Assembly: GCA_002077065.1 (NCBI GenBank)
Contig: NAJO01000007.1
Coordinates: 558,001-622,000, forward strand
Origin: Cryoendolithus antarcticus
Lineage: Eukaryota > Ascomycota > Dothideomycetes > Cladosporiales > Cladosporiaceae
DNA: 64,000 bases
Reading direction: 5' to 3'
Positions 32,025-42,713 of this stretch are shown in pieces; position 1 is the stretch's first letter, and the number at the start of each line of letters is the position of its first letter. The translations under genes and the position numbers were made by a program. The notes beneath the pieces were generated by a model, which saw only the letters and a list, made by a program, of their open reading frames with translations, had not been told where the DNA came from and ran no database searches.

Positions 32025-33125
32025 CTTGCGCTGCTCTGCGTGGTTTCGGTAATGATTGTCTGGAGATTGCGCTTGGTATTGTTCGGTCCGAGAGAGGTCC
32101 AGGCAAAGCAAAGTCGTTGTTTTTGTCGCCGTCGCAAGATGCTCGGCGTCCAAGAGCTCACTTCACTTACTGCGCGGGATGATGCAATATGTGGCTGGAG
32201 CCGCAATTTATCCGCCTGTCAACGAACCGACGAACCGCTCCTGAGCAGGTAATTCCGTCCTTCCTTTCTTGAGGAACATACACAACTTCACCTCCAGTGA
32301 ATGGAGACGACACGAGAAGTCTGAAGACAAGCCGTGTGATACTTGGTACGGCGACCTGACGCCGTCGAGCCAAGGCGAGCGTACTCGTCGCTTACCACGC
32401 GTGCGCGTCGTTTCCAAAGCCACTCCGCCCGCTCCGACGCCACTGCTACGCGATGCTGACCTTTCGACTTCACCTCTTGGCTTCTCGCATGGAATCAGAT
32501 ACCACAACGCCAGGATCTATCATTCGAGGCATAACGCTCTACGCTACCGTCATTTGAATACTACGAGTGCTGGAGAGCCCGCAACACGTTTAGAGGCCGA
32601 GCATGCACCACTCCTCTTTCTGCCAATGCTGTGCATGCAGTTTCACTGGTTTACTCGTCCCCCAGGGTGCTGCATGCTGTCAAGCTTGTCAATCTTTTGC
32701 CAGAAAGCCAAAAAGATCGGTACATGCTCAGCGCGTCTGACATTGACTGAACGAGCTTCGCGATTGCCCGTCTGCAATCTTCGCAAAAGCTCATGTCCAG
32801 TGTTCACTGTTGCAACGAGATGCTGCCTGTGGTCCGATCTCGAGCGGAGCTATACGCCCTGCCAGCCAACGAACGCTCTCCCAAAAGTCAACTGCAATAC
32901 CTTCACCGTGACTGGTCTCCTACTAGATCTACACTTTCCCGATCACGGGGTTCTGCGGGTCACGCACGCAGATTGCGGAGCGCACTTCCAATGTCCTCCA
33001 AGACTCTTTTCCTTCCCTTTCCGAGCGTATAAGTACCGTTCCCCAACACTTTCCGTAACTCCTCATCTCCCCACACTTCCTCCCCAAAAGTTCTGAGTTC
33101 ACGATAACGAATTTTGATCACACCC
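32025..33125. other. Divergent promoter region, no gene seen
   Basis: This 1.1-kb gap separates epsin (minus) from the MFS gene (plus). A 275-codon plus frame at 32269-33096 has no domain, overlaps equally long noise frames and runs into the MFS leader, so it is not called. The last ~120 bases before the MFS start are C/T-rich. Confidence 0.45.
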
Positions 33126-35032
33126 ATGGCTGACTCGAACGCCGATATGTCGGTGAAGTTTGACGCGCAGGTGCGACAGCACAGCGCAATCAGCAGTCTC
33201 GGTCAGCAGCAAGAGCTAAATGAGAAGACTGATGCGCAGGTGCGCCAACAGAGCGCCGCCAGCGATCTGGGTGAGAGGCGCAAGCTGGAAGAGGAGACTT
33301 GCTACGAGGCGACTGCCTTTGCCTTCGACACTTGGAAGAAATGGCTCATCCTGACTGCGGTCTTCTACTGCCAAATCAGTATGAATTTCAATGCAGCCAT
33401 CTACGCCAACGGTGTTCCGGTAAGTCGCAGCTTGAATCCTGAAGCATTATCAGCGTGCTAATGAGATGTACAGGGTATGGCTGAGGATTTCGGTCAAACT
33501 GAGAACACGATTCGCCTTGGCCAGATGGCCTTCCTCCTCGCGTACGCCTTCGGCTGTGAGCTCTGGGCTCCTTGGTCTGAAGAGCTCGGTCGCTTCTGGG
33601 TCCTACAAGCCTCGCTCTTTCTCGTCAACGTCTTTCAACTCCCCTGCATGTTCGCCACCAATTTCTGGACCGTCCTGGCTGCTCGCATTCTCGGTGGACT
33701 CTCGTCGGCGGGTGGTTCTGTCACGCTCGGCATCGTAGCGGACATGTTCGAGCCGAAAGACCAGCAATACGCCGTGCTGTACATCTCTTACGCATCCTGC
33801 GCGGGCTCCGTCATCGCGCCGATCGTCGGTGGCTTCGTTGAGGCATATCTTCCATGGCAGTGGGTATTCTATATGCAGCTTATCCTCGGCGTTGTCGCCC
33901 AGACTGCGCACTACTTCGTCGTACCCGAGACACGCAGCAGCGTCATGCTCGACAAGACAGCTCGGCGACGGCGCAAAGCAGCTATCGCTGAGAAGCCGAA
34001 CAGCAAGCCCGCAGACGTGACCCTCTTCGGTCCCAATGAGATCGACGGCAATTTCCTTCAGCGAACTGACTTTAAGGAGTGCCGGGACCTTATGTGGCGT
34101 CCTTATCACTTCTTACTCACAGAGCCTATCGTCGCCTTCTTGTCGCTCCTCAGTGGCTTCAGCGATGCCCTCATCTTCACGGGTCTCAACAGCTTCGGCA
34201 TGGTGCTGACGCTATGGGGCTTCGGTCCAGTCCCTACGGGGCTGAGCTTCTTCTCGTAAGTCATTCCGACCCCTTACTGGCCCGCGTGCGTCCAGCTAAC
34301 ATCTTCTTCTCCAGCCTGCTCCTCGGCTACACTCTCGGCGCTGTCTTCTTCATCCCCTTCTTCCGTCGCAATACCAAGGCCATCGAGCGTGGCAACGGTG
34401 AGCTGTCTGCCATCAAACCGGAGACACGCCTTCTACCCCTCCTCTTCACCTCCGTGCTCCTTCCTCTAGGTCTTCTAGGCTTCGGTTTCTCCGCCCTTGG
34501 TCCTCCGCTTGTCCCACACTGGATCATCCCGCAAGTCTTCATCGTCCTGATCGGCATCGCCAATCTTGCTATATACGTCGCCACGATAGACTACATGGTC
34601 GCCGCCTATGGCGCCTACTGTGCCTCAGCCACAGGAGGGAACGGCTTCTGCCGTGACTTCCTCGCCGGTATCGCAGCGCTCTACGTCAATCCGCTGTACT
34701 CCAACATCATGCCAGGCACAAAGTGGCAACTGGTCATCCCTACCCTTATCTTGTGTCTTCCAGCTATCTTGCTGGTGATCCCTGTCTTCATCTTCTGGAA
34801 GTGGGGTGCGTGGTTCCGAAAGCGCTCAAAGTTCGCGGAGAGTCTCGCGAAGGAACGGGAAGAGAAGAAGCCGGCGCGGGATGAGGCTATTATCAAGTCC
34901 AGGGATCCTTCGCGTATGGGGACTGCGGTGAACTCGCCAGTGGGGAGCCGTCGGCCGAGTCTAGATTTAGGGCTTTTGGACCAAGTGCTGGAGAGGGGCG
35001 TCTTGGGAAGGTATGCTAACGTGCAGCACTAA
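33126..35032 (+). CDS. MFS transporter, DHA1-type
   Basis: Exons 33126-33419, 33474-34255 and 34315-35032 join over introns of 54 and 59 nt (both GTAAGT), giving 597 aa. About twelve membrane spans are visible. The first is WLILTAVFYCQISMNFNAA, followed by IYANGVPGMAEDFG, typical of fungal DHA1 carriers. A GSVIAPIVGGFV stretch in the fifth span matches the antiporter motif. A basic loop (KTARRRRK) separates the two halves. The N-terminal 60 residues are cytosolic and contain a direct 23-residue duplication. It probably exports or imports small organic compounds by proton exchange. The substrate cannot be told. Confidence 0.9.
33162..33299 (+). repeat. Two 69-bp direct coding repeats in the MFS N-terminus
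   Basis: Units 33162-33230 and 33231-33299 each encode 23 residues of the pattern DAQVRQ-x-SA-x-S-x-LG-x4-L-x-E-x-T. Thirteen of the 23 residues are identical. The duplication is old enough to have diverged but has stayed in frame. Confidence 0.85.
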
Positions 35033-35332
35033 GCTGGCGAGCACGGCGGAAGTAGGCCGACAATCTTGCGCTTGATGGTAAGTCGCTCGTCACTTTGGCT
35101 GGGACGATTACTGGTATGTGGGGAGGGACCGACCAAACCATGCAGCGAAATCGACGTCGATGTCAGCAGACAAGGCGGATATAGTGAGCCATTTGTTCAT
35201 CGGATCACCCGAGAGAAGGACGAGTGAGACTCATGAGAACATCTGGGACGTTACGCCCGTGTATATCTGTAGTCATCTATCTGTCTATGCCACAATTGTT
35301 TAGCCACAGGATCCGAGTGCTCAGCCCCCCCA

Positions 35333-36100
35333 TCACCCTTCGCCACTTCCGCTAGCTACCCTTCCGCTCGTCCACGCCCACATACTCCACTCGTAAGGCG
35401 CTTCCTCGTCCCAGCTCGGATCGTCTCCCTGACGTTGCCCTTCCGTTACGCACTCCAGCCCTGCTGCATCCAGAATTTCCCACAGATCCCTGATGATGTC
35501 CAAATATGCCATCCTCAACGGATAGCAGAGGACAAATCTAGCATCTGGGGTCCGAGAGAGCCATGTCGAGACCGTTGAGGACAGCAGAGATGGATGATCC
35601 GGGTCGTAGACTGTGTCTGCTGCTAGGATCACAGAGAACTTGTGGCTGTCTGGCGTGATAGATGTCGCAGCGTGAAGGCCATCAGGAGTGTAGACTATGA
35701 GGCTCGACGGAGCATTCCAGTCTAGCAATCCGGTCTGCAAGTTCAGTCCAGCTTTTGAGAGGATAGGCGCATTGACGGAGATGTTTGCGGCTACACCAGG
35801 TAGTATCGTCGGAAGATCCGTAAGGATCGCATTTTGCTTCAACAACAGCGAGGCTGAGATGCCGACTAGTCCGGTTCCAGCGCCGAGTTCGAGGATCGGG
35901 GGATGACTCGAGATCTCGTTCTTTGGGGGAACCGGGATATTGAGAGTATGCAATTCGTTCGCGAGAATATATGAGGCCCCCCATGTTGAGAGAGGGAGAT
36001 TGTCGGATGTCACGCCTGGAGGTTCTGCGATCTTGATGCCGATTGGAGGCTCATCGGAAGTGAGTGTAATGTCGAGGGTCTGGCCGTGCTTATTGGCCAT
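35333..36100 (-). CDS. METTL21-like (Methyltransf_16) protein methyltransferase
   Basis: The open frame gives 255 aa from the ATG at 36100. Motif I is ILELGAGTGLVG (69-80), and the VILAADTVYDPDHP segment is the post-II motif of the Methyltransf_16 family. The W in LPLSTWGAS is the usual pre-motif residue. Fungal members methylate lysines in translation factors or chaperones (Efm-type); the target here is not known. The same frame stays open upstream to about 36223 and a short 5' exon (ATG near 36230, donor AG|GTGCAT, 49-nt intron) could add an N-terminus starting MKPSS, so the true start is uncertain. Confidence 0.78.
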   Translation of the reverse strand: MANKHGQTLDITLTSDEPPIGIKIAEPPGVTSDNLPLSTWGASYILANELHTLNIPVPPKNEISSHPPILELGAGTGLVGISASLLLKQNAILTDLPTILPGVAANISVNAPILSKAGLNLQTGLLDWNAPSSLIVYTPDGLHAATSITPDSHKFSVILAADTVYDPDHPSLLSSTVSTWLSRTPDARFVLCYPLRMAYLDIIRDLWEILDAAGLECVTEGQRQGDDPSWDEEAPYEWSMWAWTSGRVASGSGEG

Positions 36101-37075
36101 CCCGGCAGGCGAAGGCGATTGGTGTAATGTGGTGTCGTCGCTGCCGACCTTTGCAGGGCGGAAACTTTCCGATGGGGGTGGGAAATCAATCGCGACAAGA
36201 ATTGGTGATGCACCTTGATGGCTTCATGTTGACATATGACACATCACAGATTTGATCACTTCTATTTCACGAGGCTGGGAGGATGGTTTTCGTTGTATCG
36301 ACAAGCTAGACATTCAGTGCTCCTTCCTCGTGTGCACAGGCGTGCAACGTCTCGAGCTCCCTTGAAGAGGCATTTCACGCGTGTATGATTGATCAACCTG
36401 ACCCACAGTCTATCGTTGCATCGCAACAACTTCAGGATCCCATCCTACGAGCTACGTCCTGGAGTGCTGCTTGCAATGCCCCTTCGCCCGCTAGAAACTT
36501 GCTGCGATCTGGTCATGCCTTGGCTGCTAAGCAGGATCAACAGTGGCTTCGAAGGAACCGAACATGCACGTTACTCCTTGACCAGAGGCCCAATTCTGAT
36601 CCAGCATGATATCGCTGACGGCTCGCATGATTCTAAAGGGCGCTCTGCAACGAGGGCTGGGGCCGGATCGACAAATGACAGCCTTGTCATCATCAAGGGT
36701 GCAAGCCTCGATTTCCTTGGCATCAGCAAAGGTGATGTTTGAGCGGTGCCCGAAGAGGCCGGATTCGACCACAGCTATCCCAATACACCTGCTTGAGATG
36801 CGATGATCCTTGCGGAAATCATTGATGTTGGTACTGTTTTGCGAGGCAAAGCGCATAGCGAACCCCTCGGGCTTGTGAGGTACCCCGCCCATGTGGACTC
36901 ACGTCAGTGAAGCGGGCACATGGGCCAGATCATGAAGACCACCCTCAAGTGTAAGTATCCTATCTTTTCGCTTGTAAGCGTCCATACCACTCGTAAGATA
37001 CACATATTCGAGTTCCTGGCTTTCCCGTCAGCTGCATACATTCGATCACTGAGATTCCAGCCAAGTAAGTCCACA
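36101..37075. other. Divergent promoter region, no gene seen
   Basis: This region lies between the methyltransferase (minus) and the cyclase (plus). Its proximal part may hold the 5' exon of the methyltransferase. Frames at 36389-36742 and 36527-36892 overlap on opposite strands and have no domain. Confidence 0.4.
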
Positions 37076-38211
37076 ATGGCAAAGGTTCCAGACTGGGATG
37101 ATCTCCCCGAGGTCAAAGGCATGCCTAAAGGTGAGGGAGCTCGAGTATTTTGCTACAACCCTCGACAAACATTTTGACGTGATTTCACAGGCTGCGCCTG
37201 GGGTGTCTTCGACAAAGACGGCAAAAAAGACGTCTACGGCACACTCAATTTACTCACTCCGGAGATCATCAAGTCTGCCTACTCAGAGCTCAAGGATGGT
37301 GTCTCGGTCTCGCTCAACTGGCCGATCGGCGCGATCGAGACTCCAGGCTTCAGTCGCAAAGGTCTGGTCCACAAGGTCATGAGCTTCGTCGACACGCCAC
37401 TGGCTGCTCACGGCTACGACGATGAGATCGAGTTCAACACGCAATGTAGCAGCCAGTGGGACAGCTTGTGCCACTTCCATCACCAGGAAAGCAAGTCCGG
37501 CTACAATGGCGTACAGACCAGCGTCGAGGCGTTGACTCAGACTTACGGGAACGAGGACAAGGACCAGAAACTTCCGACGCTCAATCACTGGCACAAGCGC
37601 GGTGGTCTCGTGGCTCGGGGTGTCTTCATCGACTTCAAACTTTATGCTGATGAGGAAGGCCGATCCTTCAACCCTTACAACGATGACAAGATCACTGTCC
37701 AGGATATCGAAGCCATTGCCAAGAAACAAGGCGTCGAGTTCAAGAAGGGTGATGTGATCATCATCCGCTCTGGCTTTACTGAAGGTCTCACCGGCGTTTC
37801 CGCGCAGAAGCAAGGTGAGCTCATGGGTTCGCACCGCACGTGTGGTGTCACTGGCGATGAGGCGACTGCGAAGTGGTTCTGGAACAAGCACTGTAAGTCC
37901 CAATGACGCCTTTTCTGTCACTATGACCTCTCTAACGGCATGTTCCAGTTGCCGCCGTAGCAGGCGACATGATCGCCTTCGAGCACATCCCACCCAAGCG
38001 ACCAGATGGCAGCGAAGGTCAGGTCTCGGAGCTCGTACTGCACCAGTACTTCCTCGCTCTGTTTGGGATGCCGATCGGCGAATTGTGGGATCTCAAGGCG
38101 CTGTCAGAGAAGTGCAAGGAGCTGGGCAGGTACAGCTTCTTACTGACCAGTGTGCCATTGAACGTGCCAGGTGGTATTGGATCGCCACCAAACGCGCTGG
38201 CCGTATTCTAG
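37076..38211 (+). CDS. Cyclase-family metal-dependent hydrolase (kynurenine-formamidase-like)
   Basis: Exons 37076-37130, 37191-37892 and 37949-38211 join over introns of 60 and 56 nt (GTGAGG and GTAAGT), giving 339 aa. It belongs to the putative cyclase family (PF04199). The N-terminus WGVFDKDGKKDVYGTLNLLTP is the usual opening. Where bacterial enzymes have HxGTHxD, this protein has SSQWDSLCHFHH, the variant seen in fungal members. Later motifs are GVFIDF, KKGDVIIIRSG and the GDMIAFEH segment. Bacterial relatives hydrolyse N-formylkynurenine or isatin; the fungal substrate is not known. No targeting signal is seen. Confidence 0.86.
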
Positions 38212-38854
38212 GGCGCTGCGGGTCTAGTCGGCAGTGGTTTTCAGTTGTGGAGCGAGTAAGAAAGAACCGGACAGCTCAGGTCAATTACTGTTACGCGACG
38301 CTTGCATTCCACTGGGTCGTACCTTCCTTCTCGACCGTCATCGACTCCTTATCACACCTTCCCATCTTGCCACTGACTCCGCTGATGTGAGCTGATTGGC
38401 TCGTCCCCGATCAGCGCTAGTGTTCGTCGACGGATATTGAATTCCGGCTGCTGTTCTCGAGGCATCAAGATTACACTTTCGTAGCATGCCGATCACGTGA
38501 TGGTCGACGTGACTACGTTGACAACGCCCCGCTCCCGTCGCGACCTACTGTGATTGCCCAACATTGAGCGTCTCTCAGCAACGGAGTGCATCGCGGAGTG
38601 GTCAGCCGGGAGCTACCTTTATCGTTTTCTAGACGCTCTGGATCAGAGGCGGCAGTGTTGGGTGAACATCCTGCCTTGTACGTAGCTTGACCGCTACATT
38701 CCTCTACCTGAGGCTCACCTGCTCCTAGAGGCCCTAGACTGTGAGCAATGACTCGAAATACTTCTTACATTACATATATGGTACCTTTACATTGAACACA
38801 GAATCGTTTGCCGACTCTCGCCTCGCATGTAGGAAATCTCCTTTGCATCACTTA
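38212..38854. other. Convergent intergenic region, no gene seen
   Basis: The cyclase and the DUF1989 gene converge here, so it holds two 3' ends. One short AT-rich patch (38760-38790) may aid 3' end formation. No frame is supported. Confidence 0.4.
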
Positions 38855-40615
38855 CTACTCTGCCGCCGCCGCGGGCTTATTCAACTTTCTCGGCTTCTTC
38901 TTCTCAACTGGCGGCGTCGCACTCCCATTCGCGTCGCCCTCAGCCTTAGCAGGCTCAGCAGTCTTCTTCGCCTCAGCAGGCTTGGCCGGGGCTGCCGCGG
39001 GCTTAGCGGGTGCTGGCTTCTTCTTCGGCGCCGGCGTAGCTTCAGTCTTGGCTTGACTGGTCTTTCCAGCAGCAGGTGCGGACTTCTTGACTGGTGCCTT
39101 CTTGGGCACAGGCTTCTTGGACGGTGTCGAGCCGACGCGGGACTTGTCGTCGTCGCCTAGATCGCCCGTGGCAACTGTTGACGGCGGACCTGGGCGTTGG
39201 GACGAGCCCAACTTGCGAGGCGTGGGTCGCTTCTTCGGTGCTTGGCGCTTCAGCGCTGTTGCCGCGTCCTCGCTATCTTCGACGACAAAGCTGGCGTCTG
39301 TGATCTCCTTGCCATTGATGCCATTGACGTCGTTGGGGCAAGCGCTCATCACGACAACGATATCGCGCTCAGCCTTCAGGCGTACGAAGTCACCTTCGCC
39401 AGACTTGGGTCCTTCGAACGAGATGTCGCCGGTATTCGTCCAGGGGATGTTCATGAAGAGGTTCAGGGGTGCAGGGACGCTGTTGATGGTCACGTCTGCG
39501 CCTACGCCCTTGGCGCCCTTCAGACCGGCGCGCTCGTTCAGCTCTTTGAGTGCGAGCACGAGGTTCTCAGCACAAGAGGCGTGCTCCTCCCACTTCTCAA
39601 CACCCAATCCCTTATACCGGTACGGGTCACAAGCCGGGATCAGCGTATCATGCACTCCAGCACCGCTGTCTTCTATGATCGTCAATATTGGCTCCCTCAA
39701 GTTTGATACGAGCGTATCGTTGACGCGAGGGACCATATGCAGCGTCGCGGCACGGGTATGTGCCATGCTCATGAATTCCATAGCGGGCTGTTCCTGCGCC
39801 ATGGAGCTGTAGGCTTTGTAGCCAGCGTACGCGACGCCACCGTAACCTGCACCAGTGAAAGCTGCCATTCCTAGTAAGCGTTGTCAGTGCCGATGTTCGG
39901 CGCTGGGTTTACATACCACTCATACCGGCCGCGCCGACGGGAGTTTTGGAGAAGTCTGTTAGTTGCTCGATGTAGGACTTGTTAGGGTCACGCTTGTGCT
40001 GCTGAGATTGTTAGTGACCCGAGGTTGAGTTGAAATCAGAGTACCCACCAAGCCTGAAAAGGACGACACGGTATCGCCAGCGGACTTGGGGATGTAGTTG
40101 CTGAACCCTTGCCCGGTCGGGAAGTACGAGCTCCATGTCTTCGAATCTTTCTGCTGCTGGGTCTGACCCTTCTCACCGCCTCCAGCTTTCTTACTTGACC
40201 AGGTGGGGACTGAAGGTACGTAGGAAGACCATCCTGCTTTCTTAGGGGTCTCCTTGCTGCCATCCTCACCCTTCGCAGCAATGCCCTCCCGAGTGGCTTT
40301 CTCTGCTTCTTCCTGACTGGGCAGATCGTTGGCACCCTTCTTCGACTTCTTCGGCGTCTCCTTGGGCTTCTCCTCCTCCTTCTTCTCAGGCTGCTCTTCC
40401 TTCTTCTCTGGCTTCTCCTCCTTCTTTTCGTCCTTTTTCTCGTCCTTCTTTGGCTTTTCTTCAGCCTCGCCCTTCTTCTCTTCTGGTTTCGGCAATGCGA
40501 ATGCCCAAGTATCGACCACTTGCGTTCCAGTCTTGTTGATGATCTTGATCACCTGGCCAGCAGGCACGAAAGTCGCGACTCCGTGCCTGGCAGGGATCGT
40601 CTGGAGTTCTGGCAT
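38855..40615 (-). CDS. DUF1989 protein with charged insert and Ala/Lys/Pro tail
   Basis: Exons 40049-40615, 39917-39998 and 38855-39870 join over introns of 50 nt (GTGGGT) and 46 nt (GTATGT), giving 554 aa. The DUF1989 (urea carboxylase-associated) fold starts at residues 1-42 (GHVIKIINK-like: AGQVIKIINKTGTQVVDTWAF). It is then broken by a Lys/Glu-rich run (43-95) and a Ser/Trp-containing linker to ~189. It resumes with SMAHTRAATLHMVPRVND, HDTLIPACDPYRY, NLFMNIPW and VMSACPNDVNGING. The last ~130 residues are Ala/Lys/Pro-rich like a linker histone tail. Bacterial DUF1989 proteins act in urea/ethylguanidine metabolism. The added parts suggest a different role here. Confidence 0.82.
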
Positions 40616-41312
40616 CTTGAGTCGGTGTAAAGCTGGAGATGCAGAATGCTTGAATAAATACAATTGCAGAAGTAACACTTAGCCAATCAATTGGACCTAT
40701 AGCTCGACCTCAATCGCGTCTTGCGCGTCGACGAATACAAGTATTTGCGCCTCATCGTCAATGTCCGAGCAACGTCATACCGAGTGGCTGGAACGGCGCT
40801 AAGCAACCTGGCAGCGATCTGGATGACTTCCTTGGCATGTTGACGAGCTCGAAAGCGGAGGAAACCCCATGGCGAATCTGAGTGCGATGATCCACGTTCG
40901 TGGGGCGTGTGAGAGAGACGTATCGTCCTTTGGCTTCACTTCCTCCCGAGGTCGTGTTGGGCAGGGACTAGCAACGATGGGCTCCCACTATGGCAAGCAC
41001 GCCCTGCTGGACTGCATCAACTGCGGGCAAGGTACATGTATCTGAAGCTTCGCGAACGTCCAGAACGTAGATTCATGTGTTGGCCTTATCCCTGGTTCCG
41101 GACTGCCAGTGTTGTCTCAGCTGAAAATCGTATGCTCGACGATATCACGCCAGCAGAAGCCATCGGGGCCAAATCATGTTCGACCTGGGACGGAGACATT
41201 CACGAAGGCTCAGGTATGACGACATCCATCTTCAAGTATCTTCATGTTCAGCTCAAAGATCTCCTCTCACTCCCAATTCCAGTCAGTCGTCGGGGAGCTC
41301 ACTCAGTGCGCG
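40616..41312. other. Divergent promoter region
   Basis: This gap separates the DUF1989 gene (minus) and the acyltransferase gene (plus). It holds a CCAAT dyad at 40683-40694 (listed separately). An upstream exon of the acyltransferase could lie here but is not demonstrable. Confidence 0.4.
40683..40694. promoter_or_regulatory. CCAAT dyad upstream of the DUF1989 gene
   Basis: CCAATCAATTGG reads CCAAT on both strands in an overlapping dyad, 68 bp before the DUF1989 ATG. CCAAT is bound by the HAP complex in fungi. A single site like this can occur by chance. Confidence 0.3.
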
Positions 41313-42713
41313 ATGGTGGACTTCTCCTACACATATCTCGTGCGGCACATCGTGCCTGGGCCGCAGTCATTCTCCTACTTCGTACCGCATATCCTCACTC
41401 CTTTGTCGTTGCTCATACCGCGTACTGTGCTATCAAGAAGGCAGAGCATCGCAATCTTCTTACCGATCATATTGCTTTCGACATTGCACGCCTGGGTGAT
41501 TATGGATGGCGTGGATGTGATCAGTGTCAATGCTGTCCTCATTGCATTGCTTTTCTTGCCGTTGAAGGATCCTCATGCGCAGTTCAACCTCATCGTCCGA
41601 AACGTCCGGGAGCGAACGAGTGCTCAGCAGTCATCCGCAGGAGATTCGTTACAAGAAGAGACAGCCCTACTCTCGCCCTCTGACGATGCCGCGCCTCCGT
41701 CCTCACCAAGCAAGCCGACAGCATACAGAACTCAAGCTTACCCATCCACCCTCCGCGAACGACTCCCCTGGGTCAACATGCTTCTAGTCTCAATCCGATT
41801 CAACGACTGGCAAATCGCCATTCCCTCCCACGACCGCTCGCAACCTCAGCCCCCAGCCTTCCAAACACGCCGCCAGTTCTTCCTCCAAGCCCTACTAAGC
41901 TCAGTCCGGGGCCTCCTCACCATAGACCTTACGCACGCCTACATGACGACAGACGTGTACTTCACCGACACGAATATCTCGCTTTACTCTCCCCTCCCAT
42001 TTGCCTCAATCTCTGGAATTGCAGCATTGGCTTTCCGATCACTCGTGCTCGGAGCCCAGATCTGGGCCGCCTTAAGCCAACTATTCTATCTCTTCGCCAC
42101 CCTCCCCGTTGGGTTAAATGCCTTCGGTCTGCTAGACGATCTCTGGTCTCCTCACACCTGGGGCGCTTACTATGGTCCCGCTTCCGCGATTTTCACACAC
42201 GGCCTTCGCGGCTTCTGGGGCAAGTACTGGCATCAGACGATGCGGATCACGACTTCAGCACCAGGCTACGCGCTAGCAGATATGCTTGGGCTGAAGGGGA
42301 GAGAGTGGAAGAGGTATGCAGTGATTAGTATCGTGGCTTTCGGCTGCAGCGGGGTGGTGCACATGGGACTGGTGCCTGCTGAGCCGCTCTGGGCGACTGT
42401 GTCGCCTAATCGACTGAGACTGTACATGGGGCTTTTCTTTTGGGTGCAGCCTGTTGGGATGTTGGGGGAGATGTTGGAGGAATCTCTGTGGACTAGGAGT
42501 ACGGGAAGGGAGGTGTGGGAAAGAGGGTGGATGTATAGGATTCGTCTGATGGGGACGGGCCTATCGGTGCTTCTGTGGTTTTTGGCATGTCTCCCACTCA
42601 TTGGGGAAGTGGGAAGGCAATTGGGATGGTTCAAATTATCGATTCTGCCTGTAAGTCTATGGCAGGGGCTGAGAGGAGAAGGCTGGATCACCTGGCCGAT
42701 CCTACAGAAATGA
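41313..42713 (+). CDS. Wax-synthase-domain membrane acyltransferase
   Basis: The frame gives 466 aa from the ATG at 41313 (MVDFSYTYL), or 489 from 41244. About eight hydrophobic spans are visible. The conserved FWGKYWHQTMR motif with its His is the signature of the wax-synthase-like MBOAT-related group. The second part has FGCSGVVHMG, a further conserved His-containing segment. Such enzymes transfer acyl groups from CoA to alcohols. Fungal members include trichothecene and meroterpenoid acetyltransferases, but no cluster genes are near. A 60-residue Ser/Pro-rich loop separates span three and four. The 3' end at 42713 gives a normal family end. Confidence 0.8.
   Translation: MVDFSYTYLVRHIVPGPQSFSYFVPHILTPLSLLIPRTVLSRRQSIAIFLPIILLSTLHAWVIMDGVDVISVNAVLIALLFLPLKDPHAQFNLIVRNVRERTSAQQSSAGDSLQEETALLSPSDDAAPPSSPSKPTAYRTQAYPSTLRERLPWVNMLLVSIRFNDWQIAIPSHDRSQPQPPAFQTRRQFFLQALLSSVRGLLTIDLTHAYMTTDVYFTDTNISLYSPLPFASISGIAALAFRSLVLGAQIWAALSQLFYLFATLPVGLNAFGLLDDLWSPHTWGAYYGPASAIFTHGLRGFWGKYWHQTMRITTSAPGYALADMLGLKGREWKRYAVISIVAFGCSGVVHMGLVPAEPLWATVSPNRLRLYMGLFFWVQPVGMLGEMLEESLWTRSTGREVWERGWMYRIRLMGTGLSVLLWFLACLPLIGEVGRQLGWFKLSILPVSLWQGLRGEGWITWPILQK

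Noticed and set aside
32269..33096. 275-codon plus-strand frame before the MFS gene
   Set aside because: No domain; it covers the pyrimidine-rich leader of the MFS gene and is His/Ser/Arg-rich like random translation.
37283..37993. 236-codon minus-strand frame
   Set aside because: It is antisense to the cyclase gene and has no recognisable motif.
39087..39812. 241-codon plus-strand frame
   Set aside because: It is antisense to the DUF1989 gene and low in information.
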